Source: a virus. Taken from it: a stretch of DNA of 46,167 nucleotides. Position 1 is the first letter of the stretch. Each line of letters opens with the position of its first letter. The stretch lies in the IMG/VR virus record IMGVR_UViG_3300033571_018110, positions 1-46,167 of that record; one strand, written 5' to 3'. The position numbers were made by a program, and so were the translations under genes. Positions 1 to 8,711 of this stretch are shown in pieces. The notes under the pieces were generated by a model. That model did no database searches. It was not told the origin of the DNA and worked only from the letters and a program-made list of their open reading frames with translations.

Positions 1-558
1 ACAGAAGCAGAAATAACGAGCGAAATGGATAAAATGCAAAGAGCAGATGGGGCTAAACTATTAGCAAAGTTCTGTCGTAAGGTTGCCAATGTTATTCCAG
101 TAAATAAAAATATTGTTATTGGTATTACTCATCTTATGGGAAATCCTACTGGATATGGGGCAGAATTTAAAGAAAAGAGTGGTCAGGCTATTGCTTATCA
201 AACAGATATAAAATTAAGAGCAAAAACATTTAAGCCTTGGACAACTGGTGCCGATGGTACTCAAATAGGACAAGAGATAGATTGGCAAGTAGTATGTTCT
301 GCTTTGGGACCACCGGGAGGAAACATTACCAGTTATATTCGTTATGGTCAGGGAGTTGACAAATACATGGAGGCTATTACACTAGCCTCTGACATGGGGA
401 TTATTCATAAAGGCGGAGCGTGGTATACTTTAACCAGTTTAGAAGATAAGCCCAAATTTCAAGGAACAGAAAAGGTACGTGCGTTCCTAACAGAAAATCC
501 AGAAGCATATCAAGAACTTGTGAAGTCTATTAAAACAACCATGGGTATAAAATGCTAG
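1..558 (+). CDS. recA: RecA/UvsX-like recombinase, C-terminal part (5' end outside window)
   Basis: The reading frame is open from base 1, so the N-terminal part with the Walker A motif lies outside the window. What remains matches the second half of a RecA core: a hydrophobic strand ending in GITHLMGNPTGYG, where RecA has its 'INQIR..IG' segment, then a region resembling loop L2, and a tail with 'ASDMGIIHKGGAWYTL', which is the RecA 'LGIVEKSGAWYSY' signature. RecA-family proteins form filaments on ssDNA and promote strand exchange. The gene overlaps the next by 7 bases and heads a recombination and replication operon. A phage RecA/UvsX relative is very likely. The family branch cannot be settled without the missing part. 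Confidence 0.85.
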   Translation, partial: TEAEITSEMDKMQRADGAKLLAKFCRKVANVIPVNKNIVIGITHLMGNPTGYGAEFKEKSGQAIAYQTDIKLRAKTFKPWTTGADGTQIGQEIDWQVVCSALGPPGGNITSYIRYGQGVDKYMEAITLASDMGIIHKGGAWYTLTSLEDKPKFQGTEKVRAFLTENPEAYQELVKSIKTTMGIKC

Positions 559-956
559 TTAAAGATTTAGATAGCAATGCACATAACTGGATGTTAACTG
601 GTAATATGGCTAAAGGAAAAATTACTAATAAATCTTCGTATCATTTAAGAGCTAGAGCAATAATAGCAGAAGCTTTTCCTACTCTGCAAATCTTAGAAGA
701 AGTTCCAATTCCTCTTAGAAAAAACGAAACGCTTTACTTAGACTTTTATCTTCCTTTAAAGAAAATTTGTATAGAAGTGCATGGCGAACAGCACTATAAG
801 TTTATTCCATATTATCATCAAAATATTTTAAATTTTCTGAAATCTCAAAAAAGAGATAGAGAAAAAAAAGAATGGTGTGAAAATAATGGAATCACCTATA
901 TAGCTCTGTCTTATAACGAAGAAAATACATGGAGAGATAGCGTTGTCAACAACTAA
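552..956 (+). CDS. Vsr-like PD-(D/E)XK endonuclease
   Basis: A protein of 134 residues. The core has the restriction-endonuclease-like pattern: an acidic residue in LYLDFYLP (D64), then strand KICIEVHGEQHY with E75, H77 and H81, then a basic helix KSQKRDREKKEW and a hydrophobic strand GITYIAL. This resembles Vsr-type mismatch nucleases and DUF559-like proteins. The start at 552 overlaps the recA-like stop. An internal start at 606 is possible, but the segment HNWMLTG before it looks like part of the fold. Its position between recA and the helicase suggests a recombination or repair role rather than free mobility. The target is unknown, and a homing endonuclease is the main alternative. Confidence 0.65.
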   Translation: MLVKDLDSNAHNWMLTGNMAKGKITNKSSYHLRARAIIAEAFPTLQILEEVPIPLRKNETLYLDFYLPLKKICIEVHGEQHYKFIPYYHQNILNFLKSQKRDREKKEWCENNGITYIALSYNEENTWRDSVVNN

Positions 957-1431
957 AGAACAAGTAGAACAGTGGGATAGGGTATTAGACGAATATGAAT
1001 CGTCTATAGGACTAGGTAAATATAGTGATGTTCATGGCTTTACAGAAGGAGAGCTTAATGAATATTTCACTATGAGTAGAGATGTTATCGAAAAATTAAC
1101 GCCAGAAGATTGTGCTCAAATATCCTACCGTCTTGCTCAATATGCCTTTTTTATACAAAGAACTTTAAATAGAGAAATAGCCAGACACAATTGGGCTGAA
1201 GAAACTATAAAGGAAACCATTGCGGACGAAATTAATACATATAAAGGATATGGTTTTTTAGAAAAATCTTTGCAAGCGATAAAACATAATGACAAAGCAA
1301 CTAATTTGAATAAGATTAAAAAGTATGCCCAGCAAAGAATGGACAGATTAAGTTATTTGGCTAACAGCATAAAAAATCTATCAGACATTTTACTCTCTAT
1401 TCAAAGAACAAAGGTGAAACATGGGTCTTGA
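943..1431 (+). CDS. helical hypothetical protein, possible recombination mediator
   Basis: A protein of 162 residues starting at a TTG codon. The choice is supported by GGAGAG at 931-936, 6 bases upstream, and no ATG lies nearby. The sequence is almost all amphipathic helix. It has a central segment with a YKGYGF turn and a C-terminal helical stretch, and I see no catalytic motif. Size, helical make-up and position beside a RecA/UvsX-like gene recall T4 UvsY, the loader that helps UvsX displace SSB. This is inference from context only, as there is no clear residue-level match. The gene overlaps its neighbours on both sides, so it is co-transcribed and probably translationally coupled with the recombinase. 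Confidence 0.45.
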   Translation: MSTTKEQVEQWDRVLDEYESSIGLGKYSDVHGFTEGELNEYFTMSRDVIEKLTPEDCAQISYRLAQYAFFIQRTLNREIARHNWAEETIKETIADEINTYKGYGFLEKSLQAIKHNDKATNLNKIKKYAQQRMDRLSYLANSIKNLSDILLSIQRTKVKHGS

Positions 1432-1789
1432 TCAAGACGATATTAAGGCGTTGATCGCTATTTTACAAAAGGGGCTGGATGACTCGGATGAGCCTACTAC
1501 TCCTACTCTAAAGACTACAACCACCAAAAAAAGACAGCAATCGAAACAGACAAAGCCTAAGCCCAAGACAACAAATAAATTTGAACAAATGCCAGAATTT
1601 AGTATGTGCAAAGAGGATTTGTTGTTTGACCAAAAGGTTATTAAGCCTACTCCATCGGCAAGGATTAGAGATTATGAGCCAATAAAAGTTAAGTGTAGGG
1701 TTTGCGGAAAAAGTGAAAAAGTTGCGCCGTCGCTGGTTGAGTCTATTGAAAGATACAAATGTAACAAGTGTTCTACAGGAGCAGGCTGA
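1421..1789 (+). CDS. small zinc-finger protein with Lys/Thr-rich linker
   Basis: A protein of 122 residues. A short N-terminal helix is followed by a disordered stretch rich in Thr, Lys and Pro (about residues 28-52). A C-terminal zinc ribbon has two CxxC pairs, KCRVCGK and KCNKCS, about 25 residues apart. The start is preceded by AAAGGTG. The stop TGA overlaps the helicase start (TGATG), which implies coupling with dnaB. The basic linker plus zinc ribbon suggests nucleic acid binding, perhaps an accessory factor or loader for the helicase, but no known family is recognised. The function is inferred from position only. Confidence 0.6.
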   Translation: MGLDQDDIKALIAILQKGLDDSDEPTTPTLKTTTTKKRQQSKQTKPKPKTTNKFEQMPEFSMCKEDLLFDQKVIKPTPSARIRDYEPIKVKCRVCGKSEKVAPSLVESIERYKCNKCSTGAG

Positions 1790-3243
1790 TGATTTTGTGT
1801 GATCCCGCAGCCGAAAGGGCTGTTTTGGCAGGAATTTGTACATATGGCGAAAATGCCTATTTGGACGTTGCCGATATAATACAAGAAACATCTTTTACTA
1901 TTGATAGTAATAATGTTATATTTCGTTGTTTAAAACAATTATTTGACAACGATTATAAGGCTAAGGTGGATATAGCCTCAATATACTCATCTGCCCAAGA
2001 ATTAAATCTGGCCCACATTCTAAATAAAAAAGAAGAGGCCCAGCATCTCAAGGCCATTATGGATTTTCCCGTAAGCGAGGAAAACGTAAGAAAATTTGCG
2101 GCCAAAATTCGTAAACTAGAAATAGCTCGTTTATTAAGAAAACAGCTAGAGCAAACACAAGATAAAATTTTAGAAGTAACTGGAAACGAACCAATATCTT
2201 CTATTATTGGAATCGCAGAAGATAGTATATTTAATTTTACATCATTGCTAAATGATAGCGATAGCGGCCCAGAGCAGATCGGAATAACTGTTGATGAATA
2301 TCTAGAAAATTTAGAGAAAAATAAAGTTGATCAAGTAGGTATTCCTACAGGCTTTCCCATTTATGACCAAGCAATAGGTGGCGGTTTAAGAAAAGGTACA
2401 GTTAATGTTATTGGTGCCAGACCAAAAACAGGTAAAACTTTATTGTCTGATAATATGGGCAAAAATATTGCTGCACTAGGGATTCCTGTTCTAAATATGG
2501 ACACCGAAATGAATAAGGAAGATCATATCAATAGACTATTAGGTATGATGAGCGAAACAGAAATTAATGCTATTGAAACCGGCAAGTTCGGTGAATCTCC
2601 CGAAAAAAGAAACAAGGTATTAAAAGCAGCCAAAGAACTTAAGGAACTAAAACTTTATCATAAAAGTATAGCGGGTAAACCATTTGAGGATCAACTTGCT
2701 ATTATGAGAAGGTGGCTAGTTAAAGAGGTTGGACTAAATGATGATGGGACCGCCAAAGACTGTGTTATATTTTATGACTATCTTAAACTAATGGATAGTG
2801 CTGGCATTAGTCAGGATCTTAAAGAATATCAACTTCTAGGATTTATGATGACAAGCCTACATAATTTTGCAATAAGATATAAGGTGCCTATCATGGCATT
2901 TATTCAGCTAAATAGAGATGGCATAACAAAGGAAAGCACAGACTCAGCAAGCGGTTCAGATAGAATTATTTGGCTATGTAGTAACTTTACTATTTTTAAG
3001 CGAAAGAGTGACGAAGAAATAGCAGAAGATGGGTCTTCGCATGGCAATAGAAAATTAGTGCCGTTAATTAGTAGACACGGAGGAGGATTGGATGACAATG
3101 ACTATATTAACTGTGATATGAAGGGTTGGTGTGCTAAGATTATAGAAGGCAGAACAAGACTAGAAATATTGAATAATAACCAAACAGACAGCGAAGGCTT
3201 TGTATTAGATGACAATGATGACGACCAAATACCATTTGAATGA
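1789..3243 (+). CDS. dnaB: replicative DnaB-type DNA helicase
   Basis: A protein of 484 residues, the usual length for DnaB. The start at 1789 gives MILCDPAAERAVLAGI, which matches the N-terminal DnaB helix (AE..VLGG). AGGAG at 1777-1781 supports it over the ATG at 1768. The N-terminal helical domain is followed by a RecA-like ATPase: Walker A GARPKTGKT near residues 209-217, the acidic strand NMDTEMNKED, Walker B VIFYDYLKLM, and the strand PIMAFIQLNRDG with its downstream arginine region. It unwinds the fork 5'-3' as a hexamer. It lies directly upstream of and overlaps the primase, so helicase and primase are probably made together. Confidence 0.92.
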   Translation: MILCDPAAERAVLAGICTYGENAYLDVADIIQETSFTIDSNNVIFRCLKQLFDNDYKAKVDIASIYSSAQELNLAHILNKKEEAQHLKAIMDFPVSEENVRKFAAKIRKLEIARLLRKQLEQTQDKILEVTGNEPISSIIGIAEDSIFNFTSLLNDSDSGPEQIGITVDEYLENLEKNKVDQVGIPTGFPIYDQAIGGGLRKGTVNVIGARPKTGKTLLSDNMGKNIAALGIPVLNMDTEMNKEDHINRLLGMMSETEINAIETGKFGESPEKRNKVLKAAKELKELKLYHKSIAGKPFEDQLAIMRRWLVKEVGLNDDGTAKDCVIFYDYLKLMDSAGISQDLKEYQLLGFMMTSLHNFAIRYKVPIMAFIQLNRDGITKESTDSASGSDRIIWLCSNFTIFKRKSDEEIAEDGSSHGNRKLVPLISRHGGGLDDNDYINCDMKGWCAKIIEGRTRLEILNNNQTDSEGFVLDDNDDDQIPFE

Positions 3244-4360
3244 TCAGGCTAAATTAAAAGTGGTTTGTGATGATATTTGTGACAATATTGAAAAACTATT
3301 GGACACGTTTGATATTGATTATAAAACCAACCACAAAATGATAAGCATGTGTTGCCCCATACATGATGGAGACAATCCATCTGCTGTAAACTTGTATCCT
3401 GAAGGAGAATCTTATAGGGGTAACTGGAAATGCAGAACACATAATTGTGAAAAAATTTTTAAGGGCTCAGTATTAGGCTTTATAAGAGGAGTTCTATCTA
3501 GCAAAAAATATGGCTGGAGAAAACAGGGTGATGATATGTGTTCTTTTAAAGAGGCCATTGACTTTGCCACCTCTTTTATAAATAAAGATTTATCAGATAT
3601 TAAAATCTCTAAATCTGAAAGAGAAAAAAAGCAATTTGCCTGTGTTGTTAATTATTTGAATGTTCAAGAAATCTTTAATGATTCTCAGATAAAAAGAGAA
3701 CAGATTATCTCCACACTTCAAATTCCCGCACAATATTATTTGCAAAGAAATTTTTCATCTGAAATACTTAAAAAATATGATGTGGGCCTTTGTACAAATC
3801 CTAATAAAGAAATGACAGATCGTGTAGTAGTTCCTATCTACGATCAAGAATATAAATTCATGGTTGGATGTACTGGTCGTAGTATTTTCGAAAAATGCGT
3901 AAATTGTCGATCATACCACAATCCTAATAACTCGTGTCCAGACAACGACAATAAATGGAAATGCTGTAAGTGGAAACACAGTACAGATTTTAAGAGTCAA
4001 AATTGTCTTTACAATCTATGGTTTGCCAAAGACCATATACTAAAGAGTAGTACGGTTATTTTAGTAGAAAGCCCAGGCAATGTTTGGAGACTAGAAGAAA
4101 ATGGAATACATAACAGTGTTGCTATTTTTGGTTCTTCTCTAAGCGATAAGCAAAAAATGCTATTGGATTCTTCTGGTGCTATGAATCTGGTTATTTTAAC
4201 AGATAATGATGATGCTGGTAGAAAAGCAGCGGAACAAATTAAAACTAAATGTCAAAATACTTATCGGGTATTTATTCCCCAAATTAGCAAACCAGACGTA
4301 GCAGATATGACCTCTGAAGAAATAGAAAACGAAATCAAAACCATATTAGGAAAAATATAA
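3209..4360 (+). CDS. DNA primase with CHC2-like zinc finger and TOPRIM domain
   Basis: A protein of 383 residues. The N-terminal CHC2-type zinc motif is C49-x2-H52 followed by WKCRTHNC (C75, H78, C80). The C-terminal TOPRIM domain has the acidic VESPGN motif (about residue 287) and the metal-binding ILTDNDDAGR motif (about 330-338). A second cysteine cluster, KCVNCRSYH to KWKCCKW, sits near residues 230-255 and looks like an extra zinc finger not found in standard DnaG. The protein makes RNA primers on the lagging strand with the overlapping upstream helicase. It is shorter than bacterial DnaG and lacks a separate helicase-binding domain. Starts at 3209, 3215 or 3218 are all possible. Confidence 0.88.
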   Translation: MTMMTTKYHLNDQAKLKVVCDDICDNIEKLLDTFDIDYKTNHKMISMCCPIHDGDNPSAVNLYPEGESYRGNWKCRTHNCEKIFKGSVLGFIRGVLSSKKYGWRKQGDDMCSFKEAIDFATSFINKDLSDIKISKSEREKKQFACVVNYLNVQEIFNDSQIKREQIISTLQIPAQYYLQRNFSSEILKKYDVGLCTNPNKEMTDRVVVPIYDQEYKFMVGCTGRSIFEKCVNCRSYHNPNNSCPDNDNKWKCCKWKHSTDFKSQNCLYNLWFAKDHILKSSTVILVESPGNVWRLEENGIHNSVAIFGSSLSDKQKMLLDSSGAMNLVILTDNDDAGRKAAEQIKTKCQNTYRVFIPQISKPDVADMTSEEIENEIKTILGKI

Positions 4361-4935
4361 TGCAGACTATTATAGCCTTTGCTGGTAGAAAACAATCGGG
4401 TAAGACAACATCGGCAGAATTTATAAGAGATATAATTAATAGTCAAAGTAAAATCTATAATTTTGCAGATCCTCTTAAGAATCTTTGCATGGAAATTTTA
4501 GGACTAGAATATAAACAGTGCTACGGATCTGATCAAGATAAAAATGAAAAAGTTGATTGTTATTGGGATAACCAGCAATTAACAGCCAGAGAAGTTCTAC
4601 AAATAGTTGGTACTGATATGTTTCGTAAAATGCAAAAAAACGTATGGTCTGATGCTACAATAAGACTAATTAAAAAAGAGGCTTATAATGTTGCTATTAT
4701 AGCAGACTGTAGATTTCCAAATGAAGTAGAGGCGATCAAGGGTGCTGGTGGAATAGTAATAAAACTCAATAGAAATCCTTACAACTCTTCACACGCAAGC
4801 GAAGTTGCTTTAGATAGTGAATATTACAATCAAGATAATTTTGATTTAGTAATAAACAATAACGATATGACCATAAATGAACAAAATCAAATGATTCATT
4901 CTTTTCTTCAATACAAAGGACTATTACCATTATAA
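4360..4935 (+). CDS. deoxynucleoside monophosphate kinase
   Basis: A protein of 191 residues that starts in TAATG, sharing one base with the primase stop. The P-loop AGRKQSGKTT lies at residues 8-17. It is followed by NFADPLKNLC and the segment TAREVLQIVGTDMFRK, a hallmark of the T4 gp1-like dNMP kinase family, then IIADCRFPNEVEAI and the basic lid-like region LNRNPYNSSHASEVALD. Such enzymes phosphorylate dGMP, dTMP and modified dCMP to diphosphates for phage DNA synthesis. The place within the replication operon fits precursor supply. The nucleotide specificity cannot be read from the sequence. Confidence 0.88.
   Translation: MQTIIAFAGRKQSGKTTSAEFIRDIINSQSKIYNFADPLKNLCMEILGLEYKQCYGSDQDKNEKVDCYWDNQQLTAREVLQIVGTDMFRKMQKNVWSDATIRLIKKEAYNVAIIADCRFPNEVEAIKGAGGIVIKLNRNPYNSSHASEVALDSEYYNQDNFDLVINNNDMTINEQNQMIHSFLQYKGLLPL
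4915..4931 (+). promoter_or_regulatory. ribosome binding site and ATT initiation codon
   Basis: AAAGGA (4915-4920) is followed by 8 bases and ATT (4929-4931). It lies within the 3' end of the dNMP kinase gene. Conserved-looking coding sequence continues upstream of the first ATG of the RecB/Cas4-like gene, and this site would explain it. An ATT start would also lower expression, as known for infC in E. coli. Confidence 0.5.
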
Positions 4936-5972
4936 TTACATATTTAAGAAGTAGTTCATATGGCACACACTCTATGTGCCCTCAGCAGTATATGCTAGAA
5001 TATGTACTTGGTATTAGAAGTCCATCAAATAAAAAAGCTGATAAAGGGACAATATGCCATAAGGTTTTGGAAATTTTGGCCGGTATAAAATTGATGGAAC
5101 AGAACAGAGAAAAATACTTTCAGGATGATATTCTTGGCCAAATTAATATTAAAAACTATAATTTAGATCAAATTATTAAAGATATATACTCATACTATTC
5201 GGGCCAGTTTAAACACCACATATGGGAAAACAAGGATTTAAAAGACTGCCACAAATGGGTCTATAAAGCAATTGAAGAGTACAATGGCGCTTTCGATCCT
5301 AGAAACAGAAATATCGTTCAACCAGAGCAGCATTTCGATATAGTAATAGAAAAGCCCTGGGCTAAATATAGCTATGAGACTAAAGAAGGTTTATTGGAAG
5401 GATATTTGGCCATTAAAGGCACCATAGATCTAATTACTAAAGTTGATGATAATACTTATGAAATTGTAGACTGGAAAACAGGCAGAAGATTAGATTGGGC
5501 AACGGGCGAGGAAAAAACACTTGCTAAACTTCAAAATGATCCGCAACTACGCATATATCATTATGCTGTAAGTATGTTATATCCAAATATTGATCACATC
5601 ATTGTTAGTATAAATTTTATTAATGACGGTGGAGCATTTTCTATTTGCTACGATAAAAGCGATCTTCTAGAAACAGAGAATATGATTCGGAAAAAATTTG
5701 ATGCTATAAAAAATACTAAGGTGCCACACCTAAATAAAAGCTGGAAATGTAATAAGCTATGCCATTTTGGTAAAACCACATTTGAAAACAGTCATATCCA
5801 ACCAATGGTTGAGTATAGAGACGGTCAAGTTTGTAAAATAGATTCTACCATGACAAAGTGTGAACAAGTGAAACATGACATAGAGCTAAAAGGTATGAAA
5901 GTGGTGGTTGACGAATACACTGTTCCAGGTTACACTATTGGTAAGTACAAAGCACCCGGAAGCGCAGAATGA
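4929..5972 (+). CDS. RecB/Cas4-like PD-(D/E)XK exonuclease, probable ATT start
   Basis: The first ATG is at 4974, but the frame is open upstream to 4881 and encodes ITYLRSSSYGTHSMCPQQY, the expected N-terminal helix of RecB/Cas4-like nucleases. No ATG, GTG or TTG exists in that stretch. AAAGGA at 4915-4920 lies 8 bases before ATT at 4929, so an ATT start is proposed, giving 347 residues. The nuclease motifs are IKGTIDLI and YEIVDWKTG. An N-terminal Cys (SMCP) and a C-terminal KCNKLC plus further cysteines suggest an iron-sulfur cluster as in Cas4/AddB. It probably resects DNA ends for the RecA-like system. If the ATG at 4974 is used, the protein has 332 residues. Confidence 0.8.
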   Translation: MIITYLRSSSYGTHSMCPQQYMLEYVLGIRSPSNKKADKGTICHKVLEILAGIKLMEQNREKYFQDDILGQINIKNYNLDQIIKDIYSYYSGQFKHHIWENKDLKDCHKWVYKAIEEYNGAFDPRNRNIVQPEQHFDIVIEKPWAKYSYETKEGLLEGYLAIKGTIDLITKVDDNTYEIVDWKTGRRLDWATGEEKTLAKLQNDPQLRIYHYAVSMLYPNIDHIIVSINFINDGGAFSICYDKSDLLETENMIRKKFDAIKNTKVPHLNKSWKCNKLCHFGKTTFENSHIQPMVEYRDGQVCKIDSTMTKCEQVKHDIELKGMKVVVDEYTVPGYTIGKYKAPGSAE

Positions 5973-7840
5973 ATTATATACCGCTACATTGTCATAGTAT
6001 GTTTAGTTTGCTAGATGGACTATCTAAGCCCGAACAAATAGCAGAAAGATGTAAAGAAATTGGTGCTACGGCATGTGCATTAACTGATCACGGAAATATA
6101 GCCGGTGCTATTAAGTTTTATTTAGCCATGAAGAGTGCCAAGATTAAACCGATCTTGGGTTGTGAGTTGTACATATGTGCAAATGATCCTAAAATTCAAG
6201 AGAAAGAGAATAAAAATCTCTCTCATTTTATAGTCTTATCAAGAAACTATAATGGGTGGAAAGATCTTATTCGTGTTGTTTCTGAGTCTAATAAACCAGA
6301 ACATTATTATCATAAACCAAGACTTGATCTTAAAACTTTGTCTGAATTAGACAGTGGAGATCTCATAGTCATTACCGGACATTTAGGATCAACACTAGCA
6401 GATGAAATACTTGATGGTTACTCATTAAAAGAGAACTGGCAAGAACTAGGAGTTAAGCATGTGGAATATTTAAAAAATAATTTCACAAATGTTTTTCTTG
6501 AGGTCCAATTGATGGACAAGGAAAATCTTCCTGTACAAATAGAACTTACTCAAGCAATAAGAACAATTGGAAAGATCACTCATACAAAAGTTATTTGCAC
6601 ACCAGATGCCCACTATTGCAAAAAAGAAGATGCTGTGGACCAAAGAATTTTATTGTGCAATAATTTAAAGACAACCTTTCCAGAAATTAGTCGTAAACTT
6701 TCTAGTGGACAAGACGCTCCAATGGGTTGTTTTTTTACTTCTGATAATTATCATATTCTTTCTCAGGAAGAAACTAAAGAATTATATACAATAGAAGAAA
6801 TAGAGAATACACAATATGTTGCTTCCTTAGTAGAAGAATACGACATTTTAAGTAAGCCAAAACTGCCTCCGTTTGATTGTCCAAAAGGCTATGACGATGC
6901 AGAATATCTGAGAGAATTGTGTCGTAAGGGCTGGAAAGAAAAAATTGCTAATAATATACCAAAAGAAGAACAGCAAAAATATATAGATCGTATAAAATAT
7001 GAACTAGATGTTTTACAAGGTGCTGGGCTCAGTAGTTACTTTTTGATCGTTCAAGATATTGTTAATTATGTGCGTAAGCATAATTGGCTTCCTGGACCAG
7101 GAAGAGGAAGTGCTGCTGGTTGTCTAGTATCATATCTGATAGGAATTACTAGTATTGATCCAATTAGATATAACCTATTGTTTGATAGATTTTACAATGC
7201 TGGTCGTAATACCTCAGATAGAATTAGTATGCCAGATATTGATGTTGACGTTCCGATTAATAAAAGAGAAATTATTATTGCTTATATTAAAGAAAAATAT
7301 GGCGTAGATAAAGTTTCTCAAATGGTTACTTTTAATACCATTAAGGGTCGAGGAGCGTTAAAGGATGTTCTAAGAGTTTATGGCAATATTAGTTTTGAAG
7401 AAATGAATAAGATTACAAAAAATATACCTGATGAAGCTAAAATTGCTGATGAACTTCAAGAAATGAAAGAAGAAACTGGAGAAGCATCAATTATCAGATG
7501 GGCTCTAGAAAACAATGGAGACAAACTCAGAGAGTGGTGTTATTTAGACGATAATGGAGAACTACAAGGTCCGCTTGCAAAAAGATTTGAGCAGGCTATT
7601 AGACTAGAAGGAACCAAATCAAATCAGTCAAAACACGCCGCCGGAATAGCAATAAGTTCTGAACCATTACACGAATTATGTCCAATGGTATATGACAGCA
7701 AAAACGAACAACTCATCGCCGGTATGGAAATGCAAGATTTAGAAAATATTGGAATTATTAAATTTGATATTCTGGGCGTAGCAATGTTAGATAAAATTAT
7801 GACAATTCAAAATTTATTATCAGAAGGAGTAGAAACATGA
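5969..7840 (+). CDS. dnaE: DNA polymerase III alpha subunit, N-terminal half (PHP and palm)
   Basis: A protein of 623 residues, about the first half of DnaE. The PHP domain begins at residue 4 with PLHCHSMFSLLDG, then ALTDHGN, GCELYI, ITGHLGS and PDAHYC, so most metal ligands seem present. The palm has PGRGSAAGCLVSYLIG and PDIDVDVP. The catalytic aspartates correspond to D425 and D427, with the third at D600 in IIKFDILGV. The frame then stops at residue 623, before the fingers. The missing part is encoded by a separate gene at 8708. The two proteins must associate to polymerise. The start overlaps the upstream stop (ATGA), and the stop overlaps the next start. No intein-like residues are seen at the end. 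Confidence 0.9.
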   Translation: MNYIPLHCHSMFSLLDGLSKPEQIAERCKEIGATACALTDHGNIAGAIKFYLAMKSAKIKPILGCELYICANDPKIQEKENKNLSHFIVLSRNYNGWKDLIRVVSESNKPEHYYHKPRLDLKTLSELDSGDLIVITGHLGSTLADEILDGYSLKENWQELGVKHVEYLKNNFTNVFLEVQLMDKENLPVQIELTQAIRTIGKITHTKVICTPDAHYCKKEDAVDQRILLCNNLKTTFPEISRKLSSGQDAPMGCFFTSDNYHILSQEETKELYTIEEIENTQYVASLVEEYDILSKPKLPPFDCPKGYDDAEYLRELCRKGWKEKIANNIPKEEQQKYIDRIKYELDVLQGAGLSSYFLIVQDIVNYVRKHNWLPGPGRGSAAGCLVSYLIGITSIDPIRYNLLFDRFYNAGRNTSDRISMPDIDVDVPINKREIIIAYIKEKYGVDKVSQMVTFNTIKGRGALKDVLRVYGNISFEEMNKITKNIPDEAKIADELQEMKEETGEASIIRWALENNGDKLREWCYLDDNGELQGPLAKRFEQAIRLEGTKSNQSKHAAGIAISSEPLHELCPMVYDSKNEQLIAGMEMQDLENIGIIKFDILGVAMLDKIMTIQNLLSEGVET

Positions 7841-8019
7841 TCAAAAAGTTTAATGAACTAGAAAATGGTCAAAAGTTTACGTTCAATGGAATCGAGTATG
7901 AAAAGATGGCGGCTGTTAAGGTAAGTTGTTGTCGCAGTATTAATGCTAAGAATATATCAAATGAACAGCAGCAGACCTTTATTGCACCAAATCAGGAAGT
8001 AGAAACTATCGACCAATGA
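7837..8019 (+). CDS. small conserved-looking phage protein
   Basis: A protein of 60 residues with a strong AAGGAG ribosome site at 7824-7829 and ATGA overlaps on both sides, so it is probably real. The sequence has the pattern F-x2-L-x2-G-x2-FTFNG followed by VSCCRSINAK and FIAPNQEVE. I recall this layout from small phage proteins of unknown function. The fold may be a small beta barrel. It sits between the two polymerase halves, just before the exonuclease, and could be a polymerase accessory peptide, but nothing in the sequence proves this. Confidence 0.6.
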   Translation: MIKKFNELENGQKFTFNGIEYEKMAAVKVSCCRSINAKNISNEQQQTFIAPNQEVETIDQ

Positions 8020-8711
8020 TTAATTATAATAAAATTTGTGTTTTTGATTTTGAAACCGATGGCGTAGACCCTACCGTATGTAGTCCGGTTCAGATTGCTG
8101 CTGTAATGGTGGATCCTTTACAGTTAGAAATTATAGAAGGTTCGGAATTTAATACGTATTTTAAGCCGGAAACTTTAGAACAATCAGAATCATATAAGTA
8201 TGAAACTGATGTGTTAGATTTTCATGCTAAGGTCAAGGGGTGTCAGGCTGATGATATTTTAGCAGAATGGAAGAAGTATCCTAAGCAAGAACTATCCTGG
8301 AATTTATTTATTAACTATTTAGATAAATATCACACTAGAACTTCTAAAAAAAGTCAATTTAGTGCTCCTATAGCGGCTGGGTATAATATATATCGTTTTG
8401 ACTTACCTATTATTAATAGGCTCAGCAAAAAATATGGCAATACTAATAAAGAAGGAAATAGTGGTATTTTCTTTCCACGAGATGTGGTGGATACCATGAA
8501 TTTAATCTTTTATTGGTTTGAACATAATAATGATCTTAAGAGCTATACTTTAGATAGTTTAAGAGACTATTTTGGAATAGATAAGACAGGGGCTCACGAT
8601 GCTCTAAAAGACGTAAAAGATACGGCGGAAATATTAATAAGATTTATGAAGCTGCATCGAAATATCAGTAAAAAAATTAAGTTTAAAAATTCTTTTAATA
8701 ATACCATATGA
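8016..8711 (+). CDS. DnaQ-like DEDDh 3'-5' proofreading exonuclease
   Basis: A protein of 231 residues. All three exonuclease motifs are visible: Exo I FDFETDG (D11, E13), Exo II GYNIYRFDLPII (D129) and Exo III HDALKDVKDTAEIL (H194, D199), so it is a DEDDh enzyme and should be active. It presumably removes mismatched 3' ends made by the polymerase encoded on both sides of it. It overlaps the 60-residue gene upstream and the polymerase C-terminal half downstream. Co-translation of N-half, exonuclease and C-half is therefore likely. An oligoribonuclease-type role is a less likely alternative. Confidence 0.9.
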   Translation: MINYNKICVFDFETDGVDPTVCSPVQIAAVMVDPLQLEIIEGSEFNTYFKPETLEQSESYKYETDVLDFHAKVKGCQADDILAEWKKYPKQELSWNLFINYLDKYHTRTSKKSQFSAPIAAGYNIYRFDLPIINRLSKKYGNTNKEGNSGIFFPRDVVDTMNLIFYWFEHNNDLKSYTLDSLRDYFGIDKTGAHDALKDVKDTAEILIRFMKLHRNISKKIKFKNSFNNTI

